A DNA stretch of 64,000 bases, from assembly GCF_000633595.2 (NCBI RefSeq), contig NZ_JIBU02000031.1, forward strand, positions 44,900 through 108,899, read 5' to 3'. Position numbers and translations under genes: made by a program. Shown here one piece after another: positions 52,362 to 62,276 of this stretch. Source of the DNA: Clostridium drakei. Lineage in GTDB: Bacteria; Bacillota; Clostridia; Clostridiales; Clostridiaceae. The notes below the pieces were generated by a model. That model made no database searches and had not been told where the DNA came from. It worked only from the letters and a program-made list of their open reading frames with translations. The stretch's first letter is position 1. Every line of letters starts with the position of its first letter.

Positions 52362-52403
52362 ATTTAAGTCATTTTAAACTTAAAGTCTTCAAATGACTTA
52401 AAT
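52362..52403 (-). terminator. terminator of the surface-protein/MCP-remnant transcript
   Basis: ATTTAAGTCATTT (52362-52374) and AAATGACTTAAAT (52391-52403) form a perfect 13-bp stem; on the minus strand it lies directly after the stop at 52407. Confidence 0.65.
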
Positions 52404-52406
52404 AAA

Positions 52407-52768
52407 TTAAATTTTAAATTTATCAGGACAATCTTTTTCTTTAAGCACTTGTTCTAATATATAATTTGACTTATCACTAATTCCAAGAACTTTATCTGAA
52501 ATATTTACTATTTCATTTGCTCCTTCACTGGCAGACTGTATTACACTATCTATAGTTTTCATCACATCACTAATTGATGCTAAAAGTTCCTGTGAAATAA
52601 AACTAAAGCCTACACCAAACTTCATACAAATTTAGCATCCATCATTACTACATTCTTTTGTTGTATTTGTAATTGCATCTAATTTAATATCACAATTTAC
52701 AAATCCAATTATTTCATTGTTTTTTTACTATAGGTTTAGATATTGAAACAACAGCCTTTTCTGTTGGA
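52407..52768 (-). pseudogene. remnant of a Cache/MCP-type sensory protein
   Basis: Reading downstream from the big surface-protein gene, one frame gives NPTEKAVVSISKPIV, then after a frameshift in a run of A residues NNEIIGFVNCDIKLDAI, a typical piece of a Cache sensor domain, ending in a stop. Just after, a second frame (52407-52625) encodes the very end of an MCP signalling domain (SISDVMKTIDSVIQSASEGA). The long middle part is deleted. Not functional. Confidence 0.65.
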
Positions 52769-52769
52769 T

Positions 52770-55700
52770 TTATGATGCAGCCTTCAATGATTCTGATTTT
52801 TGATATGTAATCATTAAACTGTTATCTAAGCCATAATATTCAAGGTTTTTTCCATTATCCGAAAATTTATACTTGGCTATTTTTTCTATATTCCCATTAT
52901 CATCTAATACAAAGTATAGTCCTTTATAAGCAAAATATTTAAAAGATTCAGCTGCTTTACCATTTAAATGCGTAGATGCTGTGCCATCATTATTAAAATC
53001 TACTACAAGAGTGCCTACATTATCTATATTTGTTTTCCACTCACCAACAAAGGGACTTATATATGATATGTTATCAAGCATATTTATCGTTGCACCTACA
53101 ACATTACAATTTTTAATGGTTCCGCCTTCGTTACCTCCTACAATACCACTAGCACAACTATATGCATTTATACTATTAGTTCCAGATAGTGTAATATTCT
53201 CCACTAAGCCTTTATTATAACCTATTACAGAACCAACTGCCACTGAGCCTTCGGCTTTTATATTTTCTATTTTGAGGTTTTTTACCACAGAAGATTTTGA
53301 AGCAGCACCTATTAAACCTACACCTACAGCATCTTTTTTATTGATAGTTAAATTAGAAATAGTATGGTTGTCTCCATCAAAAGTACCAGTAAATGCATTT
53401 GCAAAATATCCTAACTCGTCCTTAGCTTGTGAATCAAATGCACCAATAGGTTCCCAATTTTCGTAACTTGCTAAATCTATATCAGCTGTTAGTTTAAAAT
53501 GTTTATCTAAATATTTTCTTACACTATTCAACTGATCAGCCGTAGCAATTTGATATGGATCACCTTCAGTACCACTTCCACCTGCAAAGGATGAAGTCTT
53601 TACTGTTTCTGATTTTCCAATTTGTACTGCATTAGAATTTCCGTTAACAGTCATGGTACTTGTACAATTTTCAACTTTAGAATTATATGCATGACCTGCA
53701 ATAGTACCAATAATTTTCCCACCATCAATGCTGCCTGAAGTTTTACTATCTACTACCTTATATACAGTAGGAACTGGACGAACATCCTTGTATGCATCAA
53801 GATAAAAACCACCGCCTACTATACCACCTATTCGTTCAGCACTATCTGCTGCTTTAATAGAAGCATTAACAGAACAATTTTTAATAAGTGTTGGCTTTTC
53901 TATATCATAAGTGCCTGCATTTCCTAGAAGTCCTCCAACCATACTACTGTTTTCCCCAACAGTTATTATTACATCTGCATTACAATTCTCTACAGATGGA
54001 CTTTCTTGTGCCGCACCAGATAACCCCGCAATACTGAAGTTTCCCTTACCTAATGCTGTTACAGTACCAGTTGCACTACAGCTAATTAAAGAGCATCCTT
54101 CCATACCGCCAGCTAATACACCTATACCTTGTGCATTATCTCCAAATAAAGTAACCTCTGCATTTGCATTACAATTTTTGATGTTACAAAATCCACCACC
54201 TACAATACCACCTACAAGAAAGCCACCTTTTATGCTATTTTTACCTATAAGTGAAATTGATGCTGCATCATTTTTAAAAGAACCATATCCGATAACGCCT
54301 CCAACTAACTGCTTACCTAGAACTGTAACATTTTCAACTACAAGATTTTGGATAGAAGCATTATCCCCGGCAACGCAGCCAAATAATCCTACTCCTGCAG
54401 AGTTATCTCTGGAAATATGGATATTGGAAGTCTTATGTCCATTTCCATTAAAAATGCCTGAAAAAGCAAAGGTTATATCAGGTGTTTCCTCATCCTCTGG
54501 TTTATCAGATATAGGTTTAAATGCACCAATAGGTTCCCAATTCTCATAGGTAGATAAATCTATATCTGCTGTTAGTATATAATTCTTATCTAAGTATCTT
54601 CTTATCCTATTAAATTGACTAGCATTAGCAATCTGATAAGGATCAGATTTAGTTCCACTTCCTCCTGCAAACAGTGAAGCTTCTGTATCTGATTTTCCAA
54701 TTTGAGGCGCATCTGCTTTGTCATTAACAGTCATAGTGCTTGTACAATTTTCTAAAACAGAATTATAGGCATATCCTGCAACAGTGCCAACTTCATTACC
54801 ACCAATAACACTACCCTCAGTATTACAATTTTCTACTTTATATACAGAAGGAGTGGGATAATACTCAAAACCATCTATATAAAATCCACTACCTACCACA
54901 CCGCCTATACGTGAAGCACTTTCAGCTGCCTTGATATTTGCCTTCACAGTGCAGTTTGAAATTACAGTAGGATTATTTTCATCAAAAGTTCCAGCATGTC
55001 CTATTAAGCCTCCAACCATGAAGTCCTTTTCAGCAGCAACAATAGTTACATCTGAACTGCAGTCTTTTACATATGCTCCTTCATGAATGCAACCTGCAAG
55101 ACCACCTATGGAGTAAACTTCTTTTCCATTAACAGTAATACTACCTTTAGCACTACACCCACTTAAGGAACAATTTCCAAATCCTCCTCCTAATATTCCT
55201 ACTAGATTGTTTCCATCACCATTAACAATTATATTTGCTTCTGATTTACAATCGGTAATATTAGAATTCATTGCGCCACCAACAATTCCACCTACATTAG
55301 CACTTTTATCATTTCCAGTAATTTTGTTGTCACCAATAAGTTCTATTTTTTCTATTGGAGCCCCTGATGCTTGATGTCCTATTACACCACCAATTAAATC
55401 ATTATATCCAGTTACATTTACATTTTTCACTATTAAGTTATGAATAACAACAGATTTATTTTCATTTTCAATAATGCATCCAAATAATCCTATTGCCATA
55501 TTTTTACGATCAATTTTCAAATTGGAAATACTATGACCGTTACCATTAAAGCTTCCTCTAAATGCAAATTTAGGATCTGGTGTTTCTTCATCCTCTGGTT
55601 TATCAGATATAGCTTTAAAAGCACCAATAGGTTCCCAATTTGCATAACTTGATAAATCTATATCAGCTGCAAGCACAAAATTTTTGTCAAGATAATCTCT

Positions 55701-56828
55701 CACCTTATTAAGTTGTGCAGCACTAGCAATTTCATACGGAGAAGATACAGTACCATTTCCACCTGCAAATATATAAGTGCTTGAAGATGATCCTCCACCT
55801 CCACCACCACTTGATTTACTTGGCTTTTTTTCTTCATTAGAAGATTTTACATTTGCTAAGTCAGTTAATATATTTTCAGCTACAAGTTGAGTCCCTCCTA
55901 ATGCTGTTATTTTACTATCCTTATCAACTTTAGATTTTATTATACTAACTGAATCCTTATTTATAGCACCATTTACTAGTATTATGGGATTACAATTTTT
56001 AGCTGCTAAAGCCGAAACAGATAGTGCATCTGCAAATTGATCAACTCCATTATACTCTGCAGATGCCAGATATATATTGCTAAAGTTTATATCATCTTTA
56101 AATTTCTCAAGTATTTTCTCATTGCTATCATATCTATCTTTTCCATATATTCTTTCATTATTTTTAAATATACTATCTATATCTTTTGATATGACAGATT
56201 CTCCACCTATTATATATGCTTTCTCTACACTGTTATTTTTTGAATAGCCTATTACAGAATCTTTATTATCTGCCAATAAAATAGGCATACCCTTATTTGC
56301 TGCTATATAACTTATAGAAAGTGCGTCTGCTGGAGCTTTACCTGAGACTAAAACTATTGAAGAACTTTTTCCAACTTTATCTGCAATTATCTTTGAAGTA
56401 TCATATCTTGTAGCACCTCCAAGCCTTGTTATATCGCTAGCTTTAGGCACTACAATTTTTATTTCAGATAACACTGTATCAGTTATAACTCCGCTTCCAC
56501 CTATGATTATTATTTTGCTAGGATTTAATCTTGATAACTCTTTCTTTGTACTTTCACTCAAGTTTGATTTGTTGGTAAGTAAAATTGGAGCATTATACTT
56601 TTTAGCAAGAGGTGCTGCACAAAGAGCATCCGGAAAATTTTCTCCATTGCATATTACTACAGTAGAAGCTGCTTCCCAACCATTTTGGCTTATAAGTGCT
56701 GAAGTTTCATATCTATCTCTTCCAAAAATTCTTTTTTGGTTCAATGAATATGAAGAATCTGCAAAAACTGTAGTTGAAAATAACATTGTGGCACTTACTA
56801 TTAATCCTAAAATTCTTTTTAATTTCAA
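52770..56828 (-). CDS. giant cell-wall-binding (CWB2) surface protein with three GLUG-type repeat modules
   Basis: 1352 aa. A signal peptide (residues 1-24) is followed by three cell wall binding type 2 repeats (about 30-325) that attach the protein to wall polymer, a Gly/Ser linker, and three homologous modules starting near residues 352, 718 and 1080 with FAGG.GT..DPY.IA. Each module carries GLUG-like GG(V/I)(V/I)G repeats typical of beta-helical adhesins. A small domain ends the protein (PFVGEWKTNIDNVGTLVVDF). Modules 1 and 2 are nearly full copies; module 3 is shorter. A GTTAG dyad lies upstream. Confidence 0.88.
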   Translation of the reverse strand: MKLKRILGLIVSATMLFSTTVFADSSYSLNQKRIFGRDRYETSALISQNGWEAASTVVICNGENFPDALCAAPLAKKYNAPILLTNKSNLSESTKKELSRLNPSKIIIIGGSGVITDTVLSEIKIVVPKASDITRLGGATRYDTSKIIADKVGKSSSIVLVSGKAPADALSISYIAANKGMPILLADNKDSVIGYSKNNSVEKAYIIGGESVISKDIDSIFKNNERIYGKDRYDSNEKILEKFKDDINFSNIYLASAEYNGVDQFADALSVSALAAKNCNPIILVNGAINKDSVSIIKSKVDKDSKITALGGTQLVAENILTDLANVKSSNEEKKPSKSSGGGGGGSSSSTYIFAGGNGTVSSPYEIASAAQLNKVRDYLDKNFVLAADIDLSSYANWEPIGAFKAISDKPEDEETPDPKFAFRGSFNGNGHSISNLKIDRKNMAIGLFGCIIENENKSVVIHNLIVKNVNVTGYNDLIGGVIGHQASGAPIEKIELIGDNKITGNDKSANVGGIVGGAMNSNITDCKSEANIIVNGDGNNLVGILGGGFGNCSLSGCSAKGSITVNGKEVYSIGGLAGCIHEGAYVKDCSSDVTIVAAEKDFMVGGLIGHAGTFDENNPTVISNCTVKANIKAAESASRIGGVVGSGFYIDGFEYYPTPSVYKVENCNTEGSVIGGNEVGTVAGYAYNSVLENCTSTMTVNDKADAPQIGKSDTEASLFAGGSGTKSDPYQIANASQFNRIRRYLDKNYILTADIDLSTYENWEPIGAFKPISDKPEDEETPDITFAFSGIFNGNGHKTSNIHISRDNSAGVGLFGCVAGDNASIQNLVVENVTVLGKQLVGGVIGYGSFKNDAASISLIGKNSIKGGFLVGGIVGGGFCNIKNCNANAEVTLFGDNAQGIGVLAGGMEGCSLISCSATGTVTALGKGNFSIAGLSGAAQESPSVENCNADVIITVGENSSMVGGLLGNAGTYDIEKPTLIKNCSVNASIKAADSAERIGGIVGGGFYLDAYKDVRPVPTVYKVVDSKTSGSIDGGKIIGTIAGHAYNSKVENCTSTMTVNGNSNAVQIGKSETVKTSSFAGGSGTEGDPYQIATADQLNSVRKYLDKHFKLTADIDLASYENWEPIGAFDSQAKDELGYFANAFTGTFDGDNHTISNLTINKKDAVGVGLIGAASKSSVVKNLKIENIKAEGSVAVGSVIGYNKGLVENITLSGTNSINAYSCASGIVGGNEGGTIKNCNVVGATINMLDNISYISPFVGEWKTNIDNVGTLVVDFNNDGTASTHLNGKAAESFKYFAYKGLYFVLDDNGNIEKIAKYKFSDNGKNLEYYGLDNSLMITYQKSESLKAAS

Positions 56829-56880
56829 ATAGATTCCCCCTTATTTTTTATCTGTATATTTAAATATATCAAATATAATG

Positions 56881-56910
56881 GTGCTAAGTTAGTCAAAACT
56901 AACCTAGCAC
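56881..56910. promoter_or_regulatory. hairpin/dyad containing GTTAG-N6-CTAAC (copy 3)
   Basis: GTGCTAAGTTAGT-CAAA-ACTAACCTAGCAC is a 13-bp stem with one G-U. Read on the minus strand it follows a TATAAT by eight bases, so it can act as operator of the surface-protein gene; it could also be the terminator of the ABC transporter operon. Confidence 0.55.
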
Positions 56911-57016
56911 TATTATATAAAAAAGCTTTCTTTATTACTACTCTATTTAGTCCTTTTTTCACTCCAAACAGTTTTTTATTTTTTATTCATATAAACATTA
57001 AAATAAGTAATCATGG

Positions 57017-58753
57017 TTAAAACTGCCAAGAAGCAGCTTCCAACTGAATCTTATTCATATGCTTATATATCTCTCCTTCCTTAATTAATATATCTGGTCT
57101 CCCCTCTTCAGCAACAATACCATCCTTTAATACTATAATTTTATGCACACCTGCTACTGTTCTCATTCTATGTGCAATAATAAGTACTGTTCTATTCTTA
57201 ATAAGAAGTGATAATGATTCCTGGATCATAGTTTCATTTTCAACATCCAATGAAGCTGTAGCTTCATCCAAAAGTATAATTGGTGCATCTTTCAAAAATG
57301 CTCTAGCAATGGATATTCTTTGACGTTCTCCACCAGAAAGCTCTGAACCATTTTCGCCAATCATAGTATTCCAACCTTTTGGCATTTTTTCTATAAATTC
57401 ATCACAATGTGCAAGCTTCCCAGCATTTATAACTTCCTCATCTGTGGCATCTTTTCTTCCGACTCTAATATTTTCCATGACAGAATTATTAAATAAAGTA
57501 ACATCTTGAAAAACAATAGAATATAGACTCATTAGCCTCTCTGGGTCAATCTTTGAAACATCCATACCTCCTACAGTAATTTTCCCTTTGCTAACATCCC
57601 AAAAACGTGATGCTAGCCTTGATACAGTAGTCTTTCCACCGCCTGATGGACCTATTAGTGCTGTTACTTCTCCTTGTTTAGCAGTAAAAGATACATCTTT
57701 TAAAACAGTTTCTTTATTATCATAAGCAAATACAACATGATCAAATACAATGTCATGTCCTCTGTTCGTGAGTTTTTCTGTGCCAATCTGCATACCATGC
57801 CCAAGAATTTCGTCCATGCGTTCACATTGAATATTAGCCGAAATGATGGCCGCTAAATTTTGTAATGACATCTGCATTGGATCATACAATCTTGATATCA
57901 AAAGCAAAAACATAAAGAAAGTCAAAAGATCTAAACTTCCATCCATAAGAAATATTCCACCAGCTAGTGCAACTGTGGCAATTCCAAGTTTTAAAACCAT
58001 TTGAGCAAGCACAACAAAAGCAGCTGTTCCAAGCTCTGTAATAATTGAACGTTTTTCAACATTTTTAATCTTTACATTTAGTTTCTCCATATAAGCAGCT
58101 TCTGCATTGTTTGATTTCAAATCTCTCACAGATTCTATACATTCTTGAATCCCATCTGCACAAGCCATCTTTACATTCATCTGCTTTTTTCCTAATCTAT
58201 TCTGCACTTTTGATGAAAATAGTACAATTATAAAAGAAACAGGCAGCACCCATAACGCTGCAATGGCCATACGAAAATCAAAGAAGAATAAACTAATCGC
58301 AACAATGAATGTTGAAATAATAGAACCAATAAGCTCTGGTATCCAATGAGATGATGCAGTTTCTATAGTAGAACAATCTGCCATAATTGTACTTGTTAAA
58401 TCGGATAAATCCTTTTTGCCAAAGAAAGAAAGTGGAAGTTTTCTTAATTTTTCAGCCAATGCTATTCTTCTTACACCACTCTCTACATAGGTTGCAAAGA
58501 AGGTTTTATTATACTGAAAATATGCCGTAATAGCTATAAATAAAAGGCATACTACAACTCCAATTACATAAAATGGAACATTTTTTGTACCAATATTTTT
58601 ATACATTAAATCCCCAACAAGGTAATAAAGAAGACCAACAGGCATCATCAATGCAATGTTAGATAATGTACATGAAATAAATGCTTTTATCATGTCCTTT
58701 GCACCTTTTTCTGAAAGAGCATATTTATGTTGTAGTTTTTCTATTAATTTCAT
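57017..58753 (-). CDS. ABC transporter, fused permease and ATPase (second subunit)
   Basis: 578 aa from the ATG at 58753; an overlapping ATG at 58774 lies inside the upstream gene. Six membrane helices (residues about 20-310) precede an ATPase with Walker A GPSGGGKTT, signature LSGGERQR, Walker B IILLDEATASLD. It forms a heterodimer with the gene just upstream (2 bp gap). Pairs like this next to an AraC regulator resemble the YbtPQ/IrtAB siderophore importers of exporter fold, but peptide export cannot be excluded. Confidence 0.85.
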   Translation of the reverse strand: MKLIEKLQHKYALSEKGAKDMIKAFISCTLSNIALMMPVGLLYYLVGDLMYKNIGTKNVPFYVIGVVVCLLFIAITAYFQYNKTFFATYVESGVRRIALAEKLRKLPLSFFGKKDLSDLTSTIMADCSTIETASSHWIPELIGSIISTFIVAISLFFFDFRMAIAALWVLPVSFIIVLFSSKVQNRLGKKQMNVKMACADGIQECIESVRDLKSNNAEAAYMEKLNVKIKNVEKRSIITELGTAAFVVLAQMVLKLGIATVALAGGIFLMDGSLDLLTFFMFLLLISRLYDPMQMSLQNLAAIISANIQCERMDEILGHGMQIGTEKLTNRGHDIVFDHVVFAYDNKETVLKDVSFTAKQGEVTALIGPSGGGKTTVSRLASRFWDVSKGKITVGGMDVSKIDPERLMSLYSIVFQDVTLFNNSVMENIRVGRKDATDEEVINAGKLAHCDEFIEKMPKGWNTMIGENGSELSGGERQRISIARAFLKDAPIILLDEATASLDVENETMIQESLSLLIKNRTVLIIAHRMRTVAGVHKIIVLKDGIVAEEGRPDILIKEGEIYKHMNKIQLEAASWQF

Positions 58754-58755
58754 TT

Positions 58756-60522
58756 TTAAGCACCAACCTTCCATTTAGCAGCACGATTATACTCTCTCCA
58801 CATATGTTCATATAATCCATTCTGCTGTACTAGCTTATCATGACTTCCAAATTCACATATTTCTCCATCCTTTAGAACATAAACACAATCTGCTCCTACT
58901 ACAGTAGATAATCTATGTGCTATCATAATAACTGTTTTTCCTTTTGACAAAGCAGAAAAAGCAGCTTGTACCTTTGATTCATTGTCAGGATCAGCAAATG
59001 CAGTGGCTTCATCCAGTATTAAAATTGGAGCATTTTTAAGCATTGCTCTAGCAATAGAAATACGCTGAGCTTCACCTCCTGAAAGATAATTTCCTTTTGT
59101 ACCAATTATGGTATCTATTCCATCTGTCATTTTTTCTATAATATCCTGGCACTGAGCATCTTTTAATGCTTTTAATACTTCTTCTCTGGTTGCATCACGT
59201 TTTGCAAGACGAACATTTTCAAAAATTGAAGTTTTCAAAAGCTTGCTGTCTTGAAATACAAAAGAAACAGTATTCATCAGTTCTTCTTTAGAAATATCTT
59301 TCACATTTATTCCACCTATGGAAACTTTACCATTATCTACATCCCAAAAACGTGCTATTACACTAGCTAAGGTTGTTTTTCCGCCACCAGAAGGTCCTAC
59401 AAAAGCCACATGCTCACCAGGATTAATTTTCAATGAAATATGCTTTAATGCATTTTCATCCGCATCCTTATAACGAAATGATACGTCATGAAGAATAACA
59501 GAATTATCCTTTGGATGTTTAGGTGATGTATTTTCGTGTAATGGTTTCATATCCAATATACTATCAATTCTACTTAGTGCATCTTCTACAATCATCATGT
59601 TTTCACTGGAATACATAATTTTATTCAAGGTAACAGTTATGATTGGGGTAATAATAATATAAAACAAAAGATTCAATAAAAAATCGCTGTTAACTCCATT
59701 TCTTGTGAAAAATAAAGCTGCTGCAATTAATACCGCAAAAACTCCATTAATCACTGTAGTGTAAAGTATCATTGGCATACGTAAATCTTTGGTATAAGAA
59801 ACCACCCACTTTTCATAGTTATCAATTGATGCTTTAAATCGTTTAAAAGAAAAAACAGACTGACCAAAAGTTTTTACTACAGGTATACCCCTCACATATT
59901 CTACTGCTTCATTTGACATCTGTTCCAAGGAATTCTGATATTCTTTCATTTTTTGCTGCATTCTAACTCCAGTCATTGATGACATAATTGCAAAAGCTAT
60001 AACCACTGGTATTAAACTCAAAAGTCCTAGGCGAAAGTCAAAAAACAAGAGCATTGCAAGTAAACCAAAAGGAGTTGCTAAAGCCCCTGCACGATCTGGC
60101 AATTGATGTGCCAAATAAGTTTCTGTTGCTTCACTACATTCATTAACAATTTTTCTAAGTTTTCCACTTCCAATACCACTCATGAATCCTAAAGGTAATG
60201 TGAGAATATGACGCATAGTCTTTAATCTTATATTTGTTTGTACACGGAATGCAGCTATATGAGAGCACATTAAAGCTGCCAAATAAATGATTATGGACAA
60301 AACAGAAAAAATCACCGCCATCCATCCATAGTATGTGAGATTTTCTGAATTACCAAAATCTGGTGCAGCTTTCAAAACTTCTCTAATAATTTTCCATATA
60401 AAAATAAAGGGTATCAATGCCATAAGAGCACTTGCTGCAGACAATATCCATGAAACTATTGTTAAATACTTGAAACTCCCAGCATATGCAAACAGCTTTT
60501 TTATACTAGATTCTTTTTCCAT
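58756..60522 (-). CDS. ABC transporter, fused permease and ATPase (first subunit)
   Basis: 588 aa. Six membrane helices (residues about 18-300), then Walker A GPSGGGKTT, signature LSGGEAQR and Walker B ILILDEATAFADPD; the residue after the catalytic Glu pair differs (AFAD versus ASLD in the partner), hinting at asymmetric sites. The start follows AAGGAGAGG. It precedes the second subunit with almost no gap. A minus-strand promoter and two GTTAG dyads lie upstream, between it and the divergent AraC gene. Confidence 0.85.
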   Translation of the reverse strand: MEKESSIKKLFAYAGSFKYLTIVSWILSAASALMALIPFIFIWKIIREVLKAAPDFGNSENLTYYGWMAVIFSVLSIIIYLAALMCSHIAAFRVQTNIRLKTMRHILTLPLGFMSGIGSGKLRKIVNECSEATETYLAHQLPDRAGALATPFGLLAMLLFFDFRLGLLSLIPVVIAFAIMSSMTGVRMQQKMKEYQNSLEQMSNEAVEYVRGIPVVKTFGQSVFSFKRFKASIDNYEKWVVSYTKDLRMPMILYTTVINGVFAVLIAAALFFTRNGVNSDFLLNLLFYIIITPIITVTLNKIMYSSENMMIVEDALSRIDSILDMKPLHENTSPKHPKDNSVILHDVSFRYKDADENALKHISLKINPGEHVAFVGPSGGGKTTLASVIARFWDVDNGKVSIGGINVKDISKEELMNTVSFVFQDSKLLKTSIFENVRLAKRDATREEVLKALKDAQCQDIIEKMTDGIDTIIGTKGNYLSGGEAQRISIARAMLKNAPILILDEATAFADPDNESKVQAAFSALSKGKTVIMIAHRLSTVVGADCVYVLKDGEICEFGSHDKLVQQNGLYEHMWREYNRAAKWKVGA

Positions 60523-60549
60523 TTAAAATCCTCTCCTTTCATAAAACCT

Positions 60550-60578
60550 ATTCTAAATGTATGATTTTTGTAGAACAA
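60550..60578 (-). promoter_or_regulatory. promoter of the ABC transporter operon
   Basis: On the minus strand TTGTTC (60573-60578), 17 bp, TAGAAT (60550-60555), 28 bp before the start at 60522. Confidence 0.5.
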
Positions 60579-60614
60579 CTGTTTATGAGTTCTGTTTAGA
60601 TAACTTTTTCATTC

Positions 60615-60666
60615 TTGACGTTTTAAGAATATATGCTATCATAAATATATGTTAGCCACAACTAAC
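60615..60666 (+). promoter_or_regulatory. promoter with GTTAG-N6-CTAAC dyad (copy 4)
   Basis: TTGACG (60615-60620), 16 bp, TATCAT (60637-60642), then the dyad GTTAGCCACAACTAAC (60651-60666) eight bases downstream, covering the start site. It would serve the AraC gene at 60829. Confidence 0.65.
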
Positions 60667-60714
60667 CTCAATATATAAATTACCACACAACCTTTTTGCT
60701 TTCAATAGAATTAG

Positions 60715-60730
60715 GTTAGTTACGTCTAAT
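60715..60730. promoter_or_regulatory. dyad GTTAG-N6-CTAAT (copy 5, one mismatch)
   Basis: GTTAGTTACGTCTAAT lies 49 bases beyond copy 4 in the same gap between the transporter operon and the AraC gene. Confidence 0.5.
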
Positions 60731-60828
60731 CGTGTTTAATTTACGTCCAATTGAGGCATTGAAAATTTAATTTTAAAAAATGCTTTTCATTCTTATTTGT
60801 AAAAAAACATATTTTGTAAGGAGGATCT

Positions 60829-61788
60829 ATGAAAGATAAGATTGCATATTCTTATGAGACCATATTGACAGAAAGAGGATTTTTTCCTGTGGAATCAAAT
60901 GATAAATTCAACTCTTGTGGTCAAACCTTTGTTCTTTCAGAAGAATTAGGAAAGGGCTTCTATTGGATTTATTCTGAAACAAATTTATTTGTTATCAAAA
61001 TACATGATTTTTATTTTCATGAAGATTACTTATTTGAATGTATGCTTCCGGAATGTATGAGTATTTCTTATTATCAATCTGTTTCCGGTCATGAACTGAA
61101 TCCATATAGAAGAATCAATGCCAATTGTATTAAAACATACATCGGAAATCATAATACCTATAAAGCTGTCATTCATAAACGAATACCTATAAAAACTATT
61201 GGCATTGAAATCCTTCCGAACTATTATATAAGTTATTTAAAAGAAAAATATCCAAAAGATTATCTCAACCCTTATGAAGCTTTCTGTTTTATAGATGAAA
61301 CATCTAATTTCCCAGAAATGCTACTACTTATGAATCAATTAGCAAAATATTGTGGAAATGGCATAAGTGCAAAGTTATTCTATGAAGCAAAAGTAAATGA
61401 AGCAGTTTCTCTAGTAGTAGAACATTTCCATAGGTGCAACAAAAATCAAAAACACATTTCTGAGATTGACAAAGATCAAATAAAAAATGTTACTTCTTAC
61501 ATCAATGATCACGCTGCCTATTCACTTACCTTGAATCAATTATCTAAAATTGCCTGCATGGGACAAACAAAATTAAAAAAGGCCTTTAAGCAAATAAACG
61601 GTTGTACCATTACAGAATATATACAGCAAGCACGTATTGGCCAAGCTGAATTTTTACTTTCAAATACTGAATTGAATATTTCACAGATAGCTAAAACTGT
61701 AGGATACTCCAATGCCAGCCGATTTGCGGAATTATTCCAAAGAAATGTAGGCATTCTTCCTGGAGAATACCGAAAAATTATGGAATAG
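60829..61788 (+). CDS. AraC-family regulator next to the ABC transporter operon
   Basis: 319 aa. The C-terminal 95 residues carry two helix-turn-helix motifs (LNQLSKIACMGQTKLKKAFK; ISQIAKTVGYSNASRFAELF). The N-terminal 200 residues are a sensor domain of PchR type. It is divergent from the paired ABC transporter and probably activates it. Start follows AAGGAGG. Not closely similar to the AraC protein at 47699 outside the DNA-binding part. Confidence 0.85.
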   Translation: MKDKIAYSYETILTERGFFPVESNDKFNSCGQTFVLSEELGKGFYWIYSETNLFVIKIHDFYFHEDYLFECMLPECMSISYYQSVSGHELNPYRRINANCIKTYIGNHNTYKAVIHKRIPIKTIGIEILPNYYISYLKEKYPKDYLNPYEAFCFIDETSNFPEMLLLMNQLAKYCGNGISAKLFYEAKVNEAVSLVVEHFHRCNKNQKHISEIDKDQIKNVTSYINDHAAYSLTLNQLSKIACMGQTKLKKAFKQINGCTITEYIQQARIGQAEFLLSNTELNISQIAKTVGYSNASRFAELFQRNVGILPGEYRKIME

Positions 61789-61895
61789 ATATGAGCGTAT
61801 TGTACATTAAGTTTATAATTGAATCCCTAGATTGTTTATGTTACTATAAAATTAATTTAGTCACAAATTGGTAATGGAAAGATGGTGAAATTACT

Positions 61896-62270
61896 ATGAA
61901 AATTCAAGAATCTGCAGAAAACTATCTTGAAACAATTTTAATATTACAAAATGAGCTTAATGCTGTACGTTCTATTGATATTGTAAATGAACTTAATTAT
62001 ACTAAAGCAAGTGTTAGTATTGCCATGAAAAAATTAAGAGAAAATGGATATATTGAAATGGATAGAGACGGATATATTTCTCTTACAAATGATGGTCTTG
62101 CTATTGCAGAAAAAATGTATGAAAGACATAAAGCACTTTCAAGCTTTTTAATGCTTATTGGTGTAAATAAAAAAGTAGCACTAGAGGATGCTTGTAGAAT
62201 TGAACATGTAATAAGTGATGAAAGCTTTGATAAGATAAAAAAATATATAATAACACTTTCTAATCATTAA
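61896..62270 (+). CDS. DtxR/MntR-family iron-type metal repressor (short form)
   Basis: 124 aa. The DNA-binding domain is typical (ESAENYLETILILQ; VNELNYTKASVSIAMKKLRE). The dimerisation domain carries metal ligand positions: Glu near the N-terminus, the His of YERHKALSSFL, and DACRIEHVIS, where the Cys corresponds to Cys102 of DtxR/IdeR and suggests iron rather than manganese sensing. The SH3-like third domain is absent, as in MntR. No operator was seen in front of it; it may act on the GTTAG dyads nearby. Confidence 0.82.
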   Translation: MKIQESAENYLETILILQNELNAVRSIDIVNELNYTKASVSIAMKKLRENGYIEMDRDGYISLTNDGLAIAEKMYERHKALSSFLMLIGVNKKVALEDACRIEHVISDESFDKIKKYIITLSNH

Positions 62271-62276
62271 AAGTTT

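Noticed and set aside
53911..54549. 212-codon plus-strand frame, Pro-rich
   Set aside because: Antisense to the large surface-protein gene; no start signal, and its openness follows from the repeated GG/V codons of the real gene.
47601..60730. Classical DtxR/IdeR boxes
   Set aside because: The half-site is similar, but the arms are separated by six bases rather than the one expected between GGTTAG and CTAACC, so the regulator is left open.
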